The notes under the pieces were generated by a model. It saw only the letters and a list, made by a program, of their open reading frames with translations, searched no databases and was not told the origin of the DNA. A program made the translations under genes and the position numbers. Of a DNA stretch of 64,000 nt, positions 1 through 9,017 are shown one piece after another. The first letter of the stretch is position 1; every line of letters starts with the position of its first letter. This DNA comes from JBBIQS01 sp037442205. Lineage in GTDB: Bacteria; Myxococcota; Myxococcia; Myxococcales; UBA5297. The DNA is taken from assembly GCA_037442205.1 (NCBI GenBank), contig JBBIQS010000038.1, positions 1 to 64,000 on the forward strand, read 5' to 3'.

Positions 1-830
1 GCTATGCCACCGCGCACGAGAACCTGGGCGACATCTACGCCAAGATGGCGAGCCAGGCTTACGACCGCGCACTGCAACTGGACAAGGGCAACACCAGCAC
101 CCAGACCAAGCTGGCGCTGATCCGCGAACTGTTCAGCAAGAATGCACGCACCACCAAGACCGCGACAGCACAAGCCGAATCGGCCCCCGCAGCCGCCGCT
201 CCGGCTGCGCCCGCCGCCCCCGAAGCTGCTGCCGCCGCGGCTGCTCCTGCGACTGCTCCGGCTGCGCCCGCCGCTGCCGCTGCCGCTCCGGCGGTGCCCG
301 AAGCCGCTCCCGCCGCTCCGACCCCGGTCGCCGCCGACGCGGCCAAGGCCGCCAAGCCCGCCGAGGAGCCGAAGACCGCCCCCGAGCCGGTCAAGGCCGC
401 GGCCGCCGATCCCAAGCCCGCCGACAAGAAGCCCGACCCGGCCAAGGCCGCCGCCGCGCCCGCCGGCAAGGGATTCGACTGGTACATCCAGGCCGCCTAC
501 CGCAAGCGCGAGCTCAACCAGGCCGCGGCCGCGCTGGCGCTCTACGAGAAAGCCTCCGACATCGACCCGATGAACCCCGAGGTCCTGGCGGGCAAGGGCT
601 ACTGCCTGTTCGACCTGGGCAAGCTCGACGACGCGCTCTACAACTTCCAGACCGCGCTCAAGCAGAACCCCCGCTTCCACGACGCCATCCTCGGGCTGGC
701 GGAGACCTACAAGGAGAAGGGGGACAAGAAGCGCGCCATCGAGTTCTACAAGCGCTACCTCGACGAGGCGCCGGAAGGTCCCGACGCGCCGATGGCCCAG
801 CAGAACATCAAGCGCCTCAGCGAAGACTGA
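1..830 (+). CDS. TPR repeat protein, 5' end outside window
   Basis: The frame is open from base 3 (YATAHENLGD...) through to TGA at 828-830, so the gene starts left of the window; the ATG at 45 is internal. The visible part has three sections: a TPR-like helix pair ending in YDRALQLDKGN, a linker of about 100 residues made almost only of Ala, Pro, Lys and Glu, then a second block with two or three TPR units (ALYEKASDIDPMNPEVLAGKG, ALKQNPRFHDAILGLAETY). TPRs mediate protein-protein contacts. The linker probably separates two binding modules or spans the periplasm. No catalytic domain is visible and the specific role is unknown. Confidence 0.8.
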   Translation, partial: YATAHENLGDIYAKMASQAYDRALQLDKGNTSTQTKLALIRELFSKNARTTKTATAQAESAPAAAAPAAPAAPEAAAAAAAPATAPAAPAAAAAAPAVPEAAPAAPTPVAADAAKAAKPAEEPKTAPEPVKAAAADPKPADKKPDPAKAAAAPAGKGFDWYIQAAYRKRELNQAAAALALYEKASDIDPMNPEVLAGKGYCLFDLGKLDDALYNFQTALKQNPRFHDAILGLAETYKEKGDKKRAIEFYKRYLDEAPEGPDAPMAQQNIKRLSED

Positions 831-872
831 CCTGGCGCGGGCAGCGGTTCCGCTCCAAATCGATTGTGGGGG

Positions 873-923
873 CGGGCGAGAGCGCGATAGAAAACTGCTC
901 GCCCGGAAGCCTTCCTGGCTTCC
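873..923 (+). promoter_or_regulatory. Two adjacent hairpins before the zinc-ribbon gene
   Basis: CGGGCGAG (873-880) pairs with CTCGCCCG (898-905). Directly after it, GGAAGCC (905-911) pairs with GGCTTCC (917-923) around a 5-nt loop. The second stem ends 4 nt before the AAGGAG ribosome-binding site (928-933) of the gene at 946. No T-run follows, so this looks more like a structured leader or weak terminator of the TPR gene than a classical terminator. Confidence 0.35.
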
Positions 924-945
924 CTCCAAGGAGCGATACATCGCC

Positions 946-1278
946 ATGGCCAAGCCATCGAGCAACGAAGAGGAGTTCATCGCCCGCGAAGAGGCCATCA
1001 AGAAGCAGAAGCTGGCGCTCGAGCAGACCAGGCAGCTGCTGTCCAAGGAGCGCAAGGAGCTCAAAGAGCTCCACTACATGCACTGCCCGAAGTGCGGCAT
1101 GGATCTGCACACCGTGATCTTCCGCGGGGTAGAGATCGACCGCTGCTTCCACTGCCATGGCACCTGGCTGGACGCCGGCGAGCTGGAGAAGCTGGCCGCC
1201 CACGAGAAGAAGCAGCAGGGCGCGGTGGTGCGGGCGGTGCTCAACGTCTTCGAGCCCACCAAGAAGGCCAAGAAGTAG
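946..1278 (+). CDS. zf-TFIIB-type zinc-ribbon protein
   Basis: This 110-residue protein has a charged, probably coiled-coil N-terminus (residues 5-45, rich in E, K, Q). A zinc ribbon follows: CPKC near 47-50, then CFHCHGTWLDAGE near 67-79. The C-x2-C ... C-x2-C-x-G-x-W-L-D-x-GE pattern is the zf-TFIIB signature (PF13453), found in small bacterial proteins of unknown function. AAGGAG lies 12 nt before the ATG. The gene ends 9 nt before gatC and so probably heads the gat operon. A nucleic-acid or ribosome-associated role is only a guess. Confidence 0.8.
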   Translation: MAKPSSNEEEFIAREEAIKKQKLALEQTRQLLSKERKELKELHYMHCPKCGMDLHTVIFRGVEIDRCFHCHGTWLDAGELEKLAAHEKKQQGAVVRAVLNVFEPTKKAKK

Positions 1279-1287
1279 GCCGGTCCG

Positions 1288-1575
1288 ATGAAGCTCTCGC
1301 TCGAGCAGGTTCGTCACGTGGCGCGGCTGGCGCGGCTGGCGCTCTCTCCGCAGGAGGAGGAGCGCTACCAGCGCCAGCTGAGCGAGGTGCTGGTCTACGC
1401 CGAGTCGCTGCAGGAGCTCGACACCTCGGGTGTCGAGCCCACCTCCCACGCGGTGGCGGTGAGCAGCCCGCTGCGCGAGGACCTGGTGCAGCCTTCGCTG
1501 CCTGCCGAAGCGGCGGTGGCCGGGGCCCCGGCGCGCGAGGGGACCAGCGTGGCCGTGCCCAAGATCATCGAGTAG
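1288..1575 (+). CDS. gatC: Glu/Asp-tRNA amidotransferase subunit C
   Basis: At 95 residues this is the usual GatC size. It opens with the family's VRHVARLARLALS segment and ends in a typical IIE tail. GatC wraps around GatA and GatB and stabilises the GatCAB complex, which turns Glu-tRNA(Gln) (and Asp-tRNA(Asn)) into Gln-/Asn-tRNA in the cytoplasm. gatA begins 19 nt downstream, in the conserved C-A order. Its presence suggests the organism makes at least one amide aminoacyl-tRNA by the indirect route. Confidence 0.95.
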   Translation: MKLSLEQVRHVARLARLALSPQEEERYQRQLSEVLVYAESLQELDTSGVEPTSHAVAVSSPLREDLVQPSLPAEAAVAGAPAREGTSVAVPKIIE

Positions 1576-1594
1576 CCCCTCTCCGGCTGGCGCC

Positions 1595-3055
1595 ATGAAC
1601 CTGACCGACCTGAGCCTGCTGCAACTGTCCGAGAAGCTCGCCCGCGCCGAGTGCTCCTCGACCGAGGCAACGCAGGCGAGCCTGGCGCGCATCGGGGCGG
1701 TCGAGCCGAAGGTGAAGGCCTTCCTGCGCCTGACTCCGGAGGAGGCGCTGGCCCGGGCCAGGGCCTCCGACGAGCGGCGCGCCCGCGGCCAGTTGCTCGG
1801 CCCGCTCGACGGCGTGCCGCTGGCGCTCAAGGACATCTTCTGCACCCAGGGGATCGAGACCACCTGCGCGTCGAAGATCCTCAAGGGCTACGTGCCGCCC
1901 TACGACGCGACGGTGGTGGCCCGGCTCAGGCAGGCCGGCGCGGTGCTGCTGGGCAAGCTGAACATGGACGAGTTCGCCATGGGCTCGTCCAACGAGAACA
2001 GCGCCTTCGGCCCGGTCCACAACCCGTGGGATCTTTCGCGGACGCCGGGAGGCTCCTCGGGCGGCAGCGCGGCGGCGGTGGCGGCGCGCGAGGCCTTCGG
2101 GACTCTCGGCACCGACACCGGCGGCTCGATCCGCCAGCCGGCGGCGCTGTGCGGAGTCGCGGGGATCAAGCCCACTTACGGCCGGGTCTCGCGCTTCGGA
2201 GTGATTGCCTACGCCAGCTCGCTCGACCAGGTCGGGCCGCTCGGGCGTACGGTCGGCGATTGTGCCGCCCAGCTGCAGGTCATCGCCGGGCACGATCCCA
2301 AGGACTCGACCTGCGCCACCGAGCCCGTGCCCGACTACCTCGCCACCATGCACCGGGGCGTGAAGGGCCTGACCCTCGGCTTGCCCAAGGAGTACTTCAT
2401 CCCCGGGACCGATCCCGAGGTCGAGGCGGCGGTGCGCCAGGCGGCCAGCGAGTACCAGAAGCTGGGCGCCAGGGTCGTCGAGGTCTCGCTGCCGCACACC
2501 CGCTACGCCGTGGCGACCTACTACCTGGTGGCGACCGCCGAGGCCTCGGCCAACCTGGCCCGCTACGACGGCGTCCGCTATGGCCATCGGGCGCAGGCCA
2601 AGAACCTGGCCGAGATGTACGAGAAGACCCGCGACGAGGGCTTCGGGGCCGAGGTCAAGGCGCGCATCATGCTGGGGACCTACTGCCTGTCCGCCGGCTA
2701 CTACGACGCCTACTACTTGAAGGGCCAGAAGGTCCGCACCCTGATCCGCCGCGACTTCCTCGAGGCCTTCAAGTCCTGCGACGCGATCCTGACGCCCACC
2801 TCGCCGACCGCGGCGTTCAAGCTGGGCGAGAAGACCAGCGATCCGCTGCAGATGTACCTGTCGGACATCTTCACCATCAGCTGCAACCTGGCCTCGCTGC
2901 CCGGTCTGTCGATCCCGTGCGGCTTCACCAAGGCCGGGCTGCCCATCGGGATGCAGATCCTGGGCAAGCCGTTCGACGAGCCCACCCTCTTCGCGGTCGG
3001 GCATGCCTACGAGCAGGCGACCGACTGGCACACCCGGGCCCCTGCGATTGGTTGA
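1595..3055 (+). CDS. gatA: Glu/Asp-tRNA amidotransferase subunit A
   Basis: This 486-residue amidase-signature protein releases ammonia from glutamine and channels it to GatB. The Ser-cisSer-Lys triad is intact: K79 (LALKDIF), S154 (GGSSGGSAAA) and S178 (DTGGSIRQPA), at the same numbers as in well-studied GatA proteins. That agreement supports the ATG at 1595 even though its ribosome-binding site is weak. A small membrane-protein gene sits between gatA and gatB, which is not the usual layout. Confidence 0.96.
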   Translation: MNLTDLSLLQLSEKLARAECSSTEATQASLARIGAVEPKVKAFLRLTPEEALARARASDERRARGQLLGPLDGVPLALKDIFCTQGIETTCASKILKGYVPPYDATVVARLRQAGAVLLGKLNMDEFAMGSSNENSAFGPVHNPWDLSRTPGGSSGGSAAAVAAREAFGTLGTDTGGSIRQPAALCGVAGIKPTYGRVSRFGVIAYASSLDQVGPLGRTVGDCAAQLQVIAGHDPKDSTCATEPVPDYLATMHRGVKGLTLGLPKEYFIPGTDPEVEAAVRQAASEYQKLGARVVEVSLPHTRYAVATYYLVATAEASANLARYDGVRYGHRAQAKNLAEMYEKTRDEGFGAEVKARIMLGTYCLSAGYYDAYYLKGQKVRTLIRRDFLEAFKSCDAILTPTSPTAAFKLGEKTSDPLQMYLSDIFTISCNLASLPGLSIPCGFTKAGLPIGMQILGKPFDEPTLFAVGHAYEQATDWHTRAPAIG

Positions 3056-3062
3056 GCGAGCC

Positions 3063-3509
3063 ATGGCCGAAGCCGGCATCAAGACCGTCGTCCAGCAGCT
3101 CACCAAGGTCTGGGTGGCGATGCTCATCGCCCCGGCCATCGCCGCCGCCCTGCTCTACGACACTCCGGTCTCGCCCGAGAGCCAGCAGCTGCCGCCCTTC
3201 TTCCCCTGGATCTTCGCCGGAGTGGCCGCCGCCGAGCTCGCCGCCGCCTTCCTCTTCTCGAGCCTGCTGCTCAAGCGCGGCCCCACCCCGCCGCTCCACC
3301 GGCTGCGGACGGCCAGCGTCATCCGCTTCTCGCTGATCGACGGCAGCGCCCTGCAGCTGATCGTCGCCGGGGTCATCACCGGGAAGAGGGAGCTGTTCCT
3401 GCTCTGCGCGGTGCCGCTGGTGGTGCTCTTGTCCCAAAGGCCCACAGTCCGAAGCGCCGGGCGCATGCTCAAGTCGGTGGTCCGCGAGCCCGCCGGAGGC
3501 CGCCCATGA
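3063..3509 (+). CDS. Small multi-pass membrane protein inside the gat operon
   Basis: From the ATG at 3063 (7 nt after the gatA stop) this encodes 148 residues. An earlier in-frame ATG at 3003 lies inside gatA and is unlikely. Four hydrophobic stretches are visible: VWVAMLIAPAIAAALLY, FPWIFAGVAAAELAAAFLF, FSLIDGSALQLIVAGVI and ELFLLCAVPLVVLL. Its stop overlaps the gatB start as ATGA (3506-3509), so its translation is probably coupled to gatB. I recognise no family. Co-expression with the amidotransferase is clear from the layout, but a functional link is unproven. Confidence 0.75.
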   Translation: MAEAGIKTVVQQLTKVWVAMLIAPAIAAALLYDTPVSPESQQLPPFFPWIFAGVAAAELAAAFLFSSLLLKRGPTPPLHRLRTASVIRFSLIDGSALQLIVAGVITGKRELFLLCAVPLVVLLSQRPTVRSAGRMLKSVVREPAGGRP

Positions 3510-4942
3510 AATACGTCCCGGTCATCGGCCTGGAAGTCCACGCCCAGCTGCAGACCAAGACCAAGATCTTCTGCGGCTGCTCGACCGAGTTCGGCGCCGA
3601 GCCCAACCACCACACCTGCCCGGTCTGCCTGGGACATCCCGGCGTGCTGCCGGTGCTCAACAAGCGGGCGGTGGAGCTGGCGGTGCGCACCGGGCTGGCG
3701 CTCGAGTGCCGCATCAGCGAGGCCAGCGTCTTCGCCCGGAAGAACTACTTCTATCCAGACCTCCCCAAGGGCTACCAGATTTCGCAGTACGAGCTGCCGG
3801 TCTGCGAAGACGGCCAGCTGACCATCGACACCGAGAGCGGCCCGAAGAAGGTGCGCATCAAGCGCGCCCACCTCGAGGAGGACGCCGGCAAGAACGTCCA
3901 CGAGACCGGCGGCGCCTCCAGCCTGGTGGACTTCAACCGCGCCGGGGTGCCGCTGCTGGAGATCGTCTCCGAGCCCGACCTGGCCTCCTCGCTCGAGGCC
4001 AGCGAGTACCTCAAGGCCCTGCGCGACCTGTTGATGAGCCTGGAGGTCTGCAACGGGGACCTGGAGAAGGGCAACTTCCGCTGCGACGCCAACATCTCGG
4101 TGATGCCCGAGGGCTCGACCGTGCTGGGCACCCGCGCCGAGGTGAAGAACATCAACTCCTTCCGCTTCGTGCGCCAGGCGCTGGACTACGAGATCAAGCG
4201 CCAGATCGGCCTGCTGGAGGCCGGCGACAAGGTGGTGCAGGAGACTCGGCTCTACGATCCGGCCGAGGGCAAGACCCGCTCGATGCGCTCCAAGGAAGAG
4301 GCCCACGACTACCGCTACTTCCCCGAGCCGGACCTGCTGCCACTGCGCATCGAGCGCGCCTTCGTCGATCAGGTGCGCGCCACCCTGCCCGAGCTGCCGC
4401 GGGCGCGCCTGGAGCGCCTCGTGAAGCAGTACGGCCTGGCCCACGACGAGGCCAAGCTGCTGGTGGCCGAAGCCGACCGGCGCATCGGCGACTTCTTCGA
4501 AGAGGTGGCCCATAAGGCCAAGGATCCGAAGAAGGTCTTCCACTGGTTCAAGGGCGAGCTGTTCCGGGCGCTCAACGAAGGCCAGGCGGAGATCGGCGCG
4601 CTCAGGCTGACCGCCGAGGCCTTCGCCGCGCTGCTGGAGATGCTCGACAAGGGCGAGATCAGCGGCAACGTGGCCAAGGACGTGTTCGGCGAGCTGCTCG
4701 CCAAGGGCGGCAATCCCAGAGAGATCGTCGACGCCCAGGGGCTGCGCCAGGTCAGCGATGCCGGGGCGGTCGAGAAGGTGGTCGACGAGGTGCTCGCCGC
4801 CTTCCCGGATGAGGTCGCCAAGTACAAGGGCGGCAAGAAGCAGCTCTTGGGCTTCCTCACCGGTCAGGTGATGAAGGCCATGAAGGGCAAGGGCAACCCG
4901 GCCCTGGCCAACGAGCTGCTCAAGAAGAAGCTGGGCGGCTGA
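3506..4942 (+). CDS. gatB: Glu/Asp-tRNA amidotransferase subunit B
   Basis: This 478-residue protein starts with VPVIGLEVHAQL, the metal/ATP-binding beginning of GatB, which phosphorylates the misacylated tRNA before amidation. Zinc ligands C23, C25, C38 and C41 (FCGCS ... CPVCLG) are present. The C-terminus (from about 330) is the helical GatB/YqeY tail domain that binds the tRNA elbow. The ATG overlaps the stop of the preceding membrane-protein gene by 4 nt. The gene ends 9 nt before a convergent lipoprotein gene, with no obvious terminator between them. Confidence 0.96.
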   Translation: MKYVPVIGLEVHAQLQTKTKIFCGCSTEFGAEPNHHTCPVCLGHPGVLPVLNKRAVELAVRTGLALECRISEASVFARKNYFYPDLPKGYQISQYELPVCEDGQLTIDTESGPKKVRIKRAHLEEDAGKNVHETGGASSLVDFNRAGVPLLEIVSEPDLASSLEASEYLKALRDLLMSLEVCNGDLEKGNFRCDANISVMPEGSTVLGTRAEVKNINSFRFVRQALDYEIKRQIGLLEAGDKVVQETRLYDPAEGKTRSMRSKEEAHDYRYFPEPDLLPLRIERAFVDQVRATLPELPRARLERLVKQYGLAHDEAKLLVAEADRRIGDFFEEVAHKAKDPKKVFHWFKGELFRALNEGQAEIGALRLTAEAFAALLEMLDKGEISGNVAKDVFGELLAKGGNPREIVDAQGLRQVSDAGAVEKVVDEVLAAFPDEVAKYKGGKKQLLGFLTGQVMKAMKGKGNPALANELLKKKLGG

Positions 4943-4951
4943 GAGGGCGGC

Positions 4952-5974
4952 CTACTTCCAGATCATCGGCGCCGAGGTGGTCACTCCGGCGCCGGCGAAC
5001 TTGTCGCCCGGGTAGTTCTTCACCAGGCAAGCCGAGCCGTCGGTGAGGTTGACCTCGACCACGTTTCCGTCGCGCGAGAACCCGTAGACCTTGTCGTTCC
5101 AGGCGCCGATCCCGTACATGCTGCCGTAGCCGCCGGTGGTGCTGGCGTCGGCGCAGCTGGCGCTCTTCACCACCTCGCCGCGGACCGACTTGGTCACCGA
5201 GCCGGTGTTGCCGAGCTTGAGCTTGGAGATGTCGATCTCCAGCAGGGTGTCGACGCGGTTGCAGCCGGTCGACGAAGGCGGGTTCGGGCAGTCGCGCGCG
5301 GTGGCGAAGCCGACCGGATGGCCGCTGTTGGTCAGGAAGACGATGTCGCCCGACAACTCCCACTCCTTGCCGGCATTGGCGTAGGTGTGGCCGTGGCCGT
5401 CGTTGGCGGGAACGGTGCCGAAGGTGCCGACCTGGGTGGTGTTCCCCTGCGAGTCGATGGCCCACAGCTCGCCGGCGCTGTTGGCGGCGACCAGCATCTC
5501 CTGGGGCGCCAGCACGCCGGCCGGAGCGAAGGTCAGCCCGTAGAAGCGCGCCTTGGAGGCCGGCAGGGTCCACTTGGCGCCGCAGTGCACCGCGCCACTC
5601 TGAAGTTGCAGCGGGTGGACCGCGGTGGTGGTGATGCCGAAGAGCTTGCCGTCCTTGTCCACCGCCAGGTCGGTCATGGCCCCGGCGCTGGTGGTGACGC
5701 AGTCGAAGGCGCCCAGCGCCTGCAGATCGCTCTGGAGCGAGGGGTCGAGCTGGAAGAGGTTGGTGTCGGTGTGGGCGTAGATGAGAGTGCGTCCCGGAGG
5801 AGTGCCGGCGTCGGTGGGAGGGGTGGTGTCGCCGGCGTCGAAGCCGAGACCGCCCGCGTCGCCGTCCAGGGCGATGTCCCCAGCGTCCGCCGCGCCGCCG
5901 GAGGTTCCTTTCACGTCAGCGGGTCCGCAGCCGGCCAGGACCGCCAGTGAGACGACAACCATCGCGACGCGCAT
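4952..5974 (-). CDS. Secreted lipoprotein, possible beta-propeller
   Basis: The ATG at 5974 is chosen because an AAAGAGG ribosome-binding site lies just upstream and the protein then begins with a signal peptide ending in LAVLAGC (lipid-modified C16). An earlier in-frame start at 6040 would bury the signal. After an Asp/Ala/Gly-rich linker (to about residue 60) come roughly 270 residues of repeated beta-strand segments (YAHTDTNLFQLD, LAVDKDGKLFGITTT, GELWAIDSQGNTTQVG, GIGAWNDKVYGFSRDGNVVEV) resembling blades of a propeller. Several Cys may form disulphides. The ligand is unknown. Confidence 0.7.
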   Translation of the reverse strand: MRVAMVVVSLAVLAGCGPADVKGTSGGAADAGDIALDGDAGGLGFDAGDTTPPTDAGTPPGRTLIYAHTDTNLFQLDPSLQSDLQALGAFDCVTTSAGAMTDLAVDKDGKLFGITTTAVHPLQLQSGAVHCGAKWTLPASKARFYGLTFAPAGVLAPQEMLVAANSAGELWAIDSQGNTTQVGTFGTVPANDGHGHTYANAGKEWELSGDIVFLTNSGHPVGFATARDCPNPPSSTGCNRVDTLLEIDISKLKLGNTGSVTKSVRGEVVKSASCADASTTGGYGSMYGIGAWNDKVYGFSRDGNVVEVNLTDGSACLVKNYPGDKFAGAGVTTSAPMIWK

Positions 5975-6087
5975 GACGAACCTCTTTGCTCCCGGGAGAC
6001 CGCGGAGTGTAACGCGGTCGGTCAACGCGCGCTCGCCCATGAACTATCGGAACTGTTGATGAACTGACCTTTTGAGCAGAAACGTCT

Positions 6088-7161
6088 TCAGCTCTCCGGA
6101 GGCATTCCCAGCAGCGTCGCCATGTACTCCTTGTTGATGGCGGCGGCGTAGGCGGCTTCCTTGGAGATCTTGGTGGAGCCCACCAGCTCGAAAAGCCCCT
6201 GCTCCAGGGTCTGCATTCCCTCGCCGCGGCCGGCCTGGATGGCGGAGGTCATCTGGAAGGTCTTGGCTTCGCGAATCAGGTTGGCGATGCCGAAGTTGCA
6301 GAGGGCGATCTCGAGCGCGCAGACGCGGCCCTTGCCGTCGGCGGTGCGGACCAGCTGCTGGCTGATGATTCCCTTGAGGCAGCCGGCGAGCAGCGAGCGG
6401 GCCATGTCCTGCTCGGCCTGGGGGAAGACGTCGATCAGCCGGTCCACGGTCTTGGGAGCGCTGTTGGTGTGGATGGTGCCAAAGACCAGCGCCCCGGTCT
6501 CGGCGGCGGCCAGCGCCAGCGACACGGTCTCGAAGTCGCGCATCTCGCCGACCAGGATCACGTCCGGGTCCTGGCGGATGGCGACCCGCAGCGCCCCGGC
6601 GAACGAGGCGGCGTGGGCGCCGATTTCCCGCTGCGTCACCAGCGCGCGCTGGTTCTCGTGCACGAACTCGATCGGGTCTTCGATGGTGAGGATATGCGCC
6701 GGGCGATCGAGGTTGATCTGGTTGATCATCGCCGCCAGGGTGGTGCTCTTGCCGCTGCCGGTGGGACCGGTCACCAGCACCAGCCCGCGCCGCGCCCGCG
6801 CCAGCTTGGCGACCACCGGAGGCAGCCCCAGCTCCGCCAGCGTCGGGCACTTGCTGGGGATGATGCGGAACACCGCACCTCTCCCTCGCTGCTGCCTGAA
6901 CGCGTTGACGCGAAACCGGCCGCGCCTGCCGAACTGATAGGCGAAGTCGAGGTCGGCGCCCTGGTCCTGCTTCTCCTTCTGGTGGGCGGGGGTGATCTCC
7001 GCCAGCAGCGAGTCGACGGCTTCCGGGGTCAGCACCGGCTCGCCCTGGAGCGCGGTCAGCTCGCCGTGCTGGCGAATCAGCGGAGGCCGGCCCGCCGACA
7101 GGTGCAGGTCGCTGCCCTTGGCGTCGAGGAGCGCGCCCAGGAATCGATCGATGGCGGGCAT
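6088..7161 (-). CDS. pilT: PilT-family twitching-motility ATPase
   Basis: This 357-residue secretion ATPase of the PilT/PilU group drives retraction of type IV pili at the cytoplasmic base. Visible motifs: Walker A GPTGSGKST (132-140), the Asp-box region ILTIEDPIEFVHE, Walker B DPDVILVGEMRD, His box GTIHTNSAPKT, and a variant of the AIRNLIRE retraction motif, GIANLIRE. The start overlaps the stop of the upstream ATPase gene by one base (TGATG), so the two are almost certainly co-translated. No pilin or PilB/PilC genes lie nearby. Confidence 0.9.
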   Translation of the reverse strand: MPAIDRFLGALLDAKGSDLHLSAGRPPLIRQHGELTALQGEPVLTPEAVDSLLAEITPAHQKEKQDQGADLDFAYQFGRRGRFRVNAFRQQRGRGAVFRIIPSKCPTLAELGLPPVVAKLARARRGLVLVTGPTGSGKSTTLAAMINQINLDRPAHILTIEDPIEFVHENQRALVTQREIGAHAASFAGALRVAIRQDPDVILVGEMRDFETVSLALAAAETGALVFGTIHTNSAPKTVDRLIDVFPQAEQDMARSLLAGCLKGIISQQLVRTADGKGRVCALEIALCNFGIANLIREAKTFQMTSAIQAGRGEGMQTLEQGLFELVGSTKISKEAAYAAAINKEYMATLLGMPPES

Positions 7162-9017
7162 CAGCGACTCCCTCCGCCGCCGATGCCACGAGGGAGACGA
7201 ACGCTGGCGGCCGCCGGTGTCTCCGGTGCCGGCTTGGCTCCCGGCTTGCTCGGAGCGGCTGCCGGCGCCGGCTTCTTCAGCGCCTTCTCCAGCTCGTCGG
7301 GCTTCTCCATGGCCTCCTGGGCCGCAGTCGGGTCGGCCTTTCCCTGCTTGACCAGGTCGATGATGGCGTCGTCCATCGAGATCATCCCCTTGGCCTTGCC
7401 GACCTTGAGCAGGTTGGGGATCTGGTAGACCTTGCCCTCTCGAATCAGGTTGGAGATCGAGCGGTCGGTGATCAGCACCTCGAAGGCGGCGACGCGGCCC
7501 TTGCCGTCGGCCGAGTTGATCAGGCGCTGCGAGATGATGCCGCGCAGCGACTCGCTGACCATGCTGCGGATCTGAGCCTTCTGCCCGCTGGGGAAGACGT
7601 CCACCAGCCGGTTGACGGTGCGGGCGGCATCGACGGTGTGCAGGGTGCCGATGACCAGGTGCCCGGTCTCGGCGGCGGTGATCGCCAGCTGGATGGTCTC
7701 CAGGTCGCGCAGCTCGCCGATCAGGATGACGTCGGGGTCCTCGCGCAGCGCCGAGCGCAGGGCCTCGGCGAAGTCGCGCACGTGAGTCCCCACCTCGCGC
7801 TGGTTCACCAGACAGTTCTTCTGCGGGTGGATGAACTCGATCGGGTCTTCGATGGTGATGATGTGGTCGTGCCAGGTCTCGTTGATGCGATCGACGATGG
7901 CGGCCTGAGTGGTGGACTTGCCGCAGCCGGCCGGCCCGGTGACCAGGATGAGGCCGTTGGGGTACTGGGTCAGCTTCTCCACCGAGGGAGGCAGCCCGAG
8001 GCTCGACAGGTTCGGAATCTGCACCGGCACCGCGCGCAGCACCAGGTCCACGCCCTTGCGTTCGCGGTAGGCGTTGCCGCGGAAGCGGCCCAGGCCGGCG
8101 AGCTCGAGCGAGAAGTCGACCGACCGCTCCTTGTCGAAGACCTGCCGCTGCTCGCGGTTGAGGGTGGACTGGAACAGCGCCTCGATCTCGGCGCTCGAGA
8201 GCGGCGGCTGGTCGATCTCGACCAACTCTCCGCGCACGCGCATGCGCGGGGCGCATTCGGCGGCGATGTGGATGTCGGAGCCGCCCTGGGCGCGCAGCAG
8301 TCCCAAGAGGCTGCGCAGCCCGCGGCCGGAGGACTGGATCCTCGCGGCTCCGGGGGCGGTCGGGGCCGGAGCCGGCGCGGGCGAGGCCGCAGCGGCTGCG
8401 GCCTTCGGCGCGGCCGGCGCACCCGCGCTGGCGACGCCGTCCTCAAGGGTGCGCGCCGCGGTTTTGGCGGGGGCCGGCCCAGGATCCGACTCGAGATCGG
8501 GCGAAGCGGGAGCGGCAGGAGGCTCCGGCGCATCGCCGGGAAGATCCAGCTCGAGCGGAGGCAGGCCCTCAGGCAGCTCCAGGTCGCGGGCGGAGCCCAG
8601 GTCGGCGCCGGCGGTCAGCGGCGGAGCTTCGTCCCCGAAGAAATCCCAACCCGGCTCGCTCGAAACGAGAGCCGGCGCCGACGCGGCAGGCGCAGGAGCC
8701 GGAGCGGGCGCGTCGGCGACGAGCCTGACCTGGGCAAAGACCACGTCACCCTTGCGGTCGACGGTCGCCTGCGTGCACGGGCCGCCCTGGACCTGATAGG
8801 GGAACCGCAGCTCGCAGTCGCCCTCCAGCTCGAAGGCCTGGTCGGGAGGGACGATCTCGAGGAAGAGCCCGACGATGTCGCTGGTGGTCGCCGGCTGGTT
8901 GGGGCTGGGGATCATCTTCCCCTGGACCAGGCTCTGCAGCGCACGGCCGGTGGTGAAGATCAGCGCCTCGCCGCCGGCACCCTTGAGCTCGAGGATTAAC
9001 CGGTCGAGCCGACTCAT
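7161..9017 (-). CDS. PilT-like ATPase with extra N-terminal domain
   Basis: This 618-residue protein has three parts: an unrecognised beta-rich module (1-100), a Pro/Ala-rich acidic linker (100-228), and a full PilT-type ATPase (230-590). The ATPase has Walker A GPAGCGKST (361-369), DPDVILIGELRD (428-439), GTLHT (457-461) and the retraction-motif variant SISNLIRE. A Lys/Pro/Ala tail ends the protein. The N-terminal module is not part of normal PilT (about 350 residues) and could bind another pilus-base protein. It is coupled to the following pilT-like gene by a TGATG overlap. Confidence 0.85.
   Translation of the reverse strand: MSRLDRLILELKGAGGEALIFTTGRALQSLVQGKMIPSPNQPATTSDIVGLFLEIVPPDQAFELEGDCELRFPYQVQGGPCTQATVDRKGDVVFAQVRLVADAPAPAPAPAASAPALVSSEPGWDFFGDEAPPLTAGADLGSARDLELPEGLPPLELDLPGDAPEPPAAPASPDLESDPGPAPAKTAARTLEDGVASAGAPAAPKAAAAAASPAPAPAPTAPGAARIQSSGRGLRSLLGLLRAQGGSDIHIAAECAPRMRVRGELVEIDQPPLSSAEIEALFQSTLNREQRQVFDKERSVDFSLELAGLGRFRGNAYRERKGVDLVLRAVPVQIPNLSSLGLPPSVEKLTQYPNGLILVTGPAGCGKSTTQAAIVDRINETWHDHIITIEDPIEFIHPQKNCLVNQREVGTHVRDFAEALRSALREDPDVILIGELRDLETIQLAITAAETGHLVIGTLHTVDAARTVNRLVDVFPSGQKAQIRSMVSESLRGIISQRLINSADGKGRVAAFEVLITDRSISNLIREGKVYQIPNLLKVGKAKGMISMDDAIIDLVKQGKADPTAAQEAMEKPDELEKALKKPAPAAAPSKPGAKPAPETPAAASVRLPRGIGGGGSR

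Noticed and set aside
59..487. Ala/Gly-rich antisense frame over the TPR protein linker
   Set aside because: It is the mirror of the Ala/Pro-rich linker and has no start signal.
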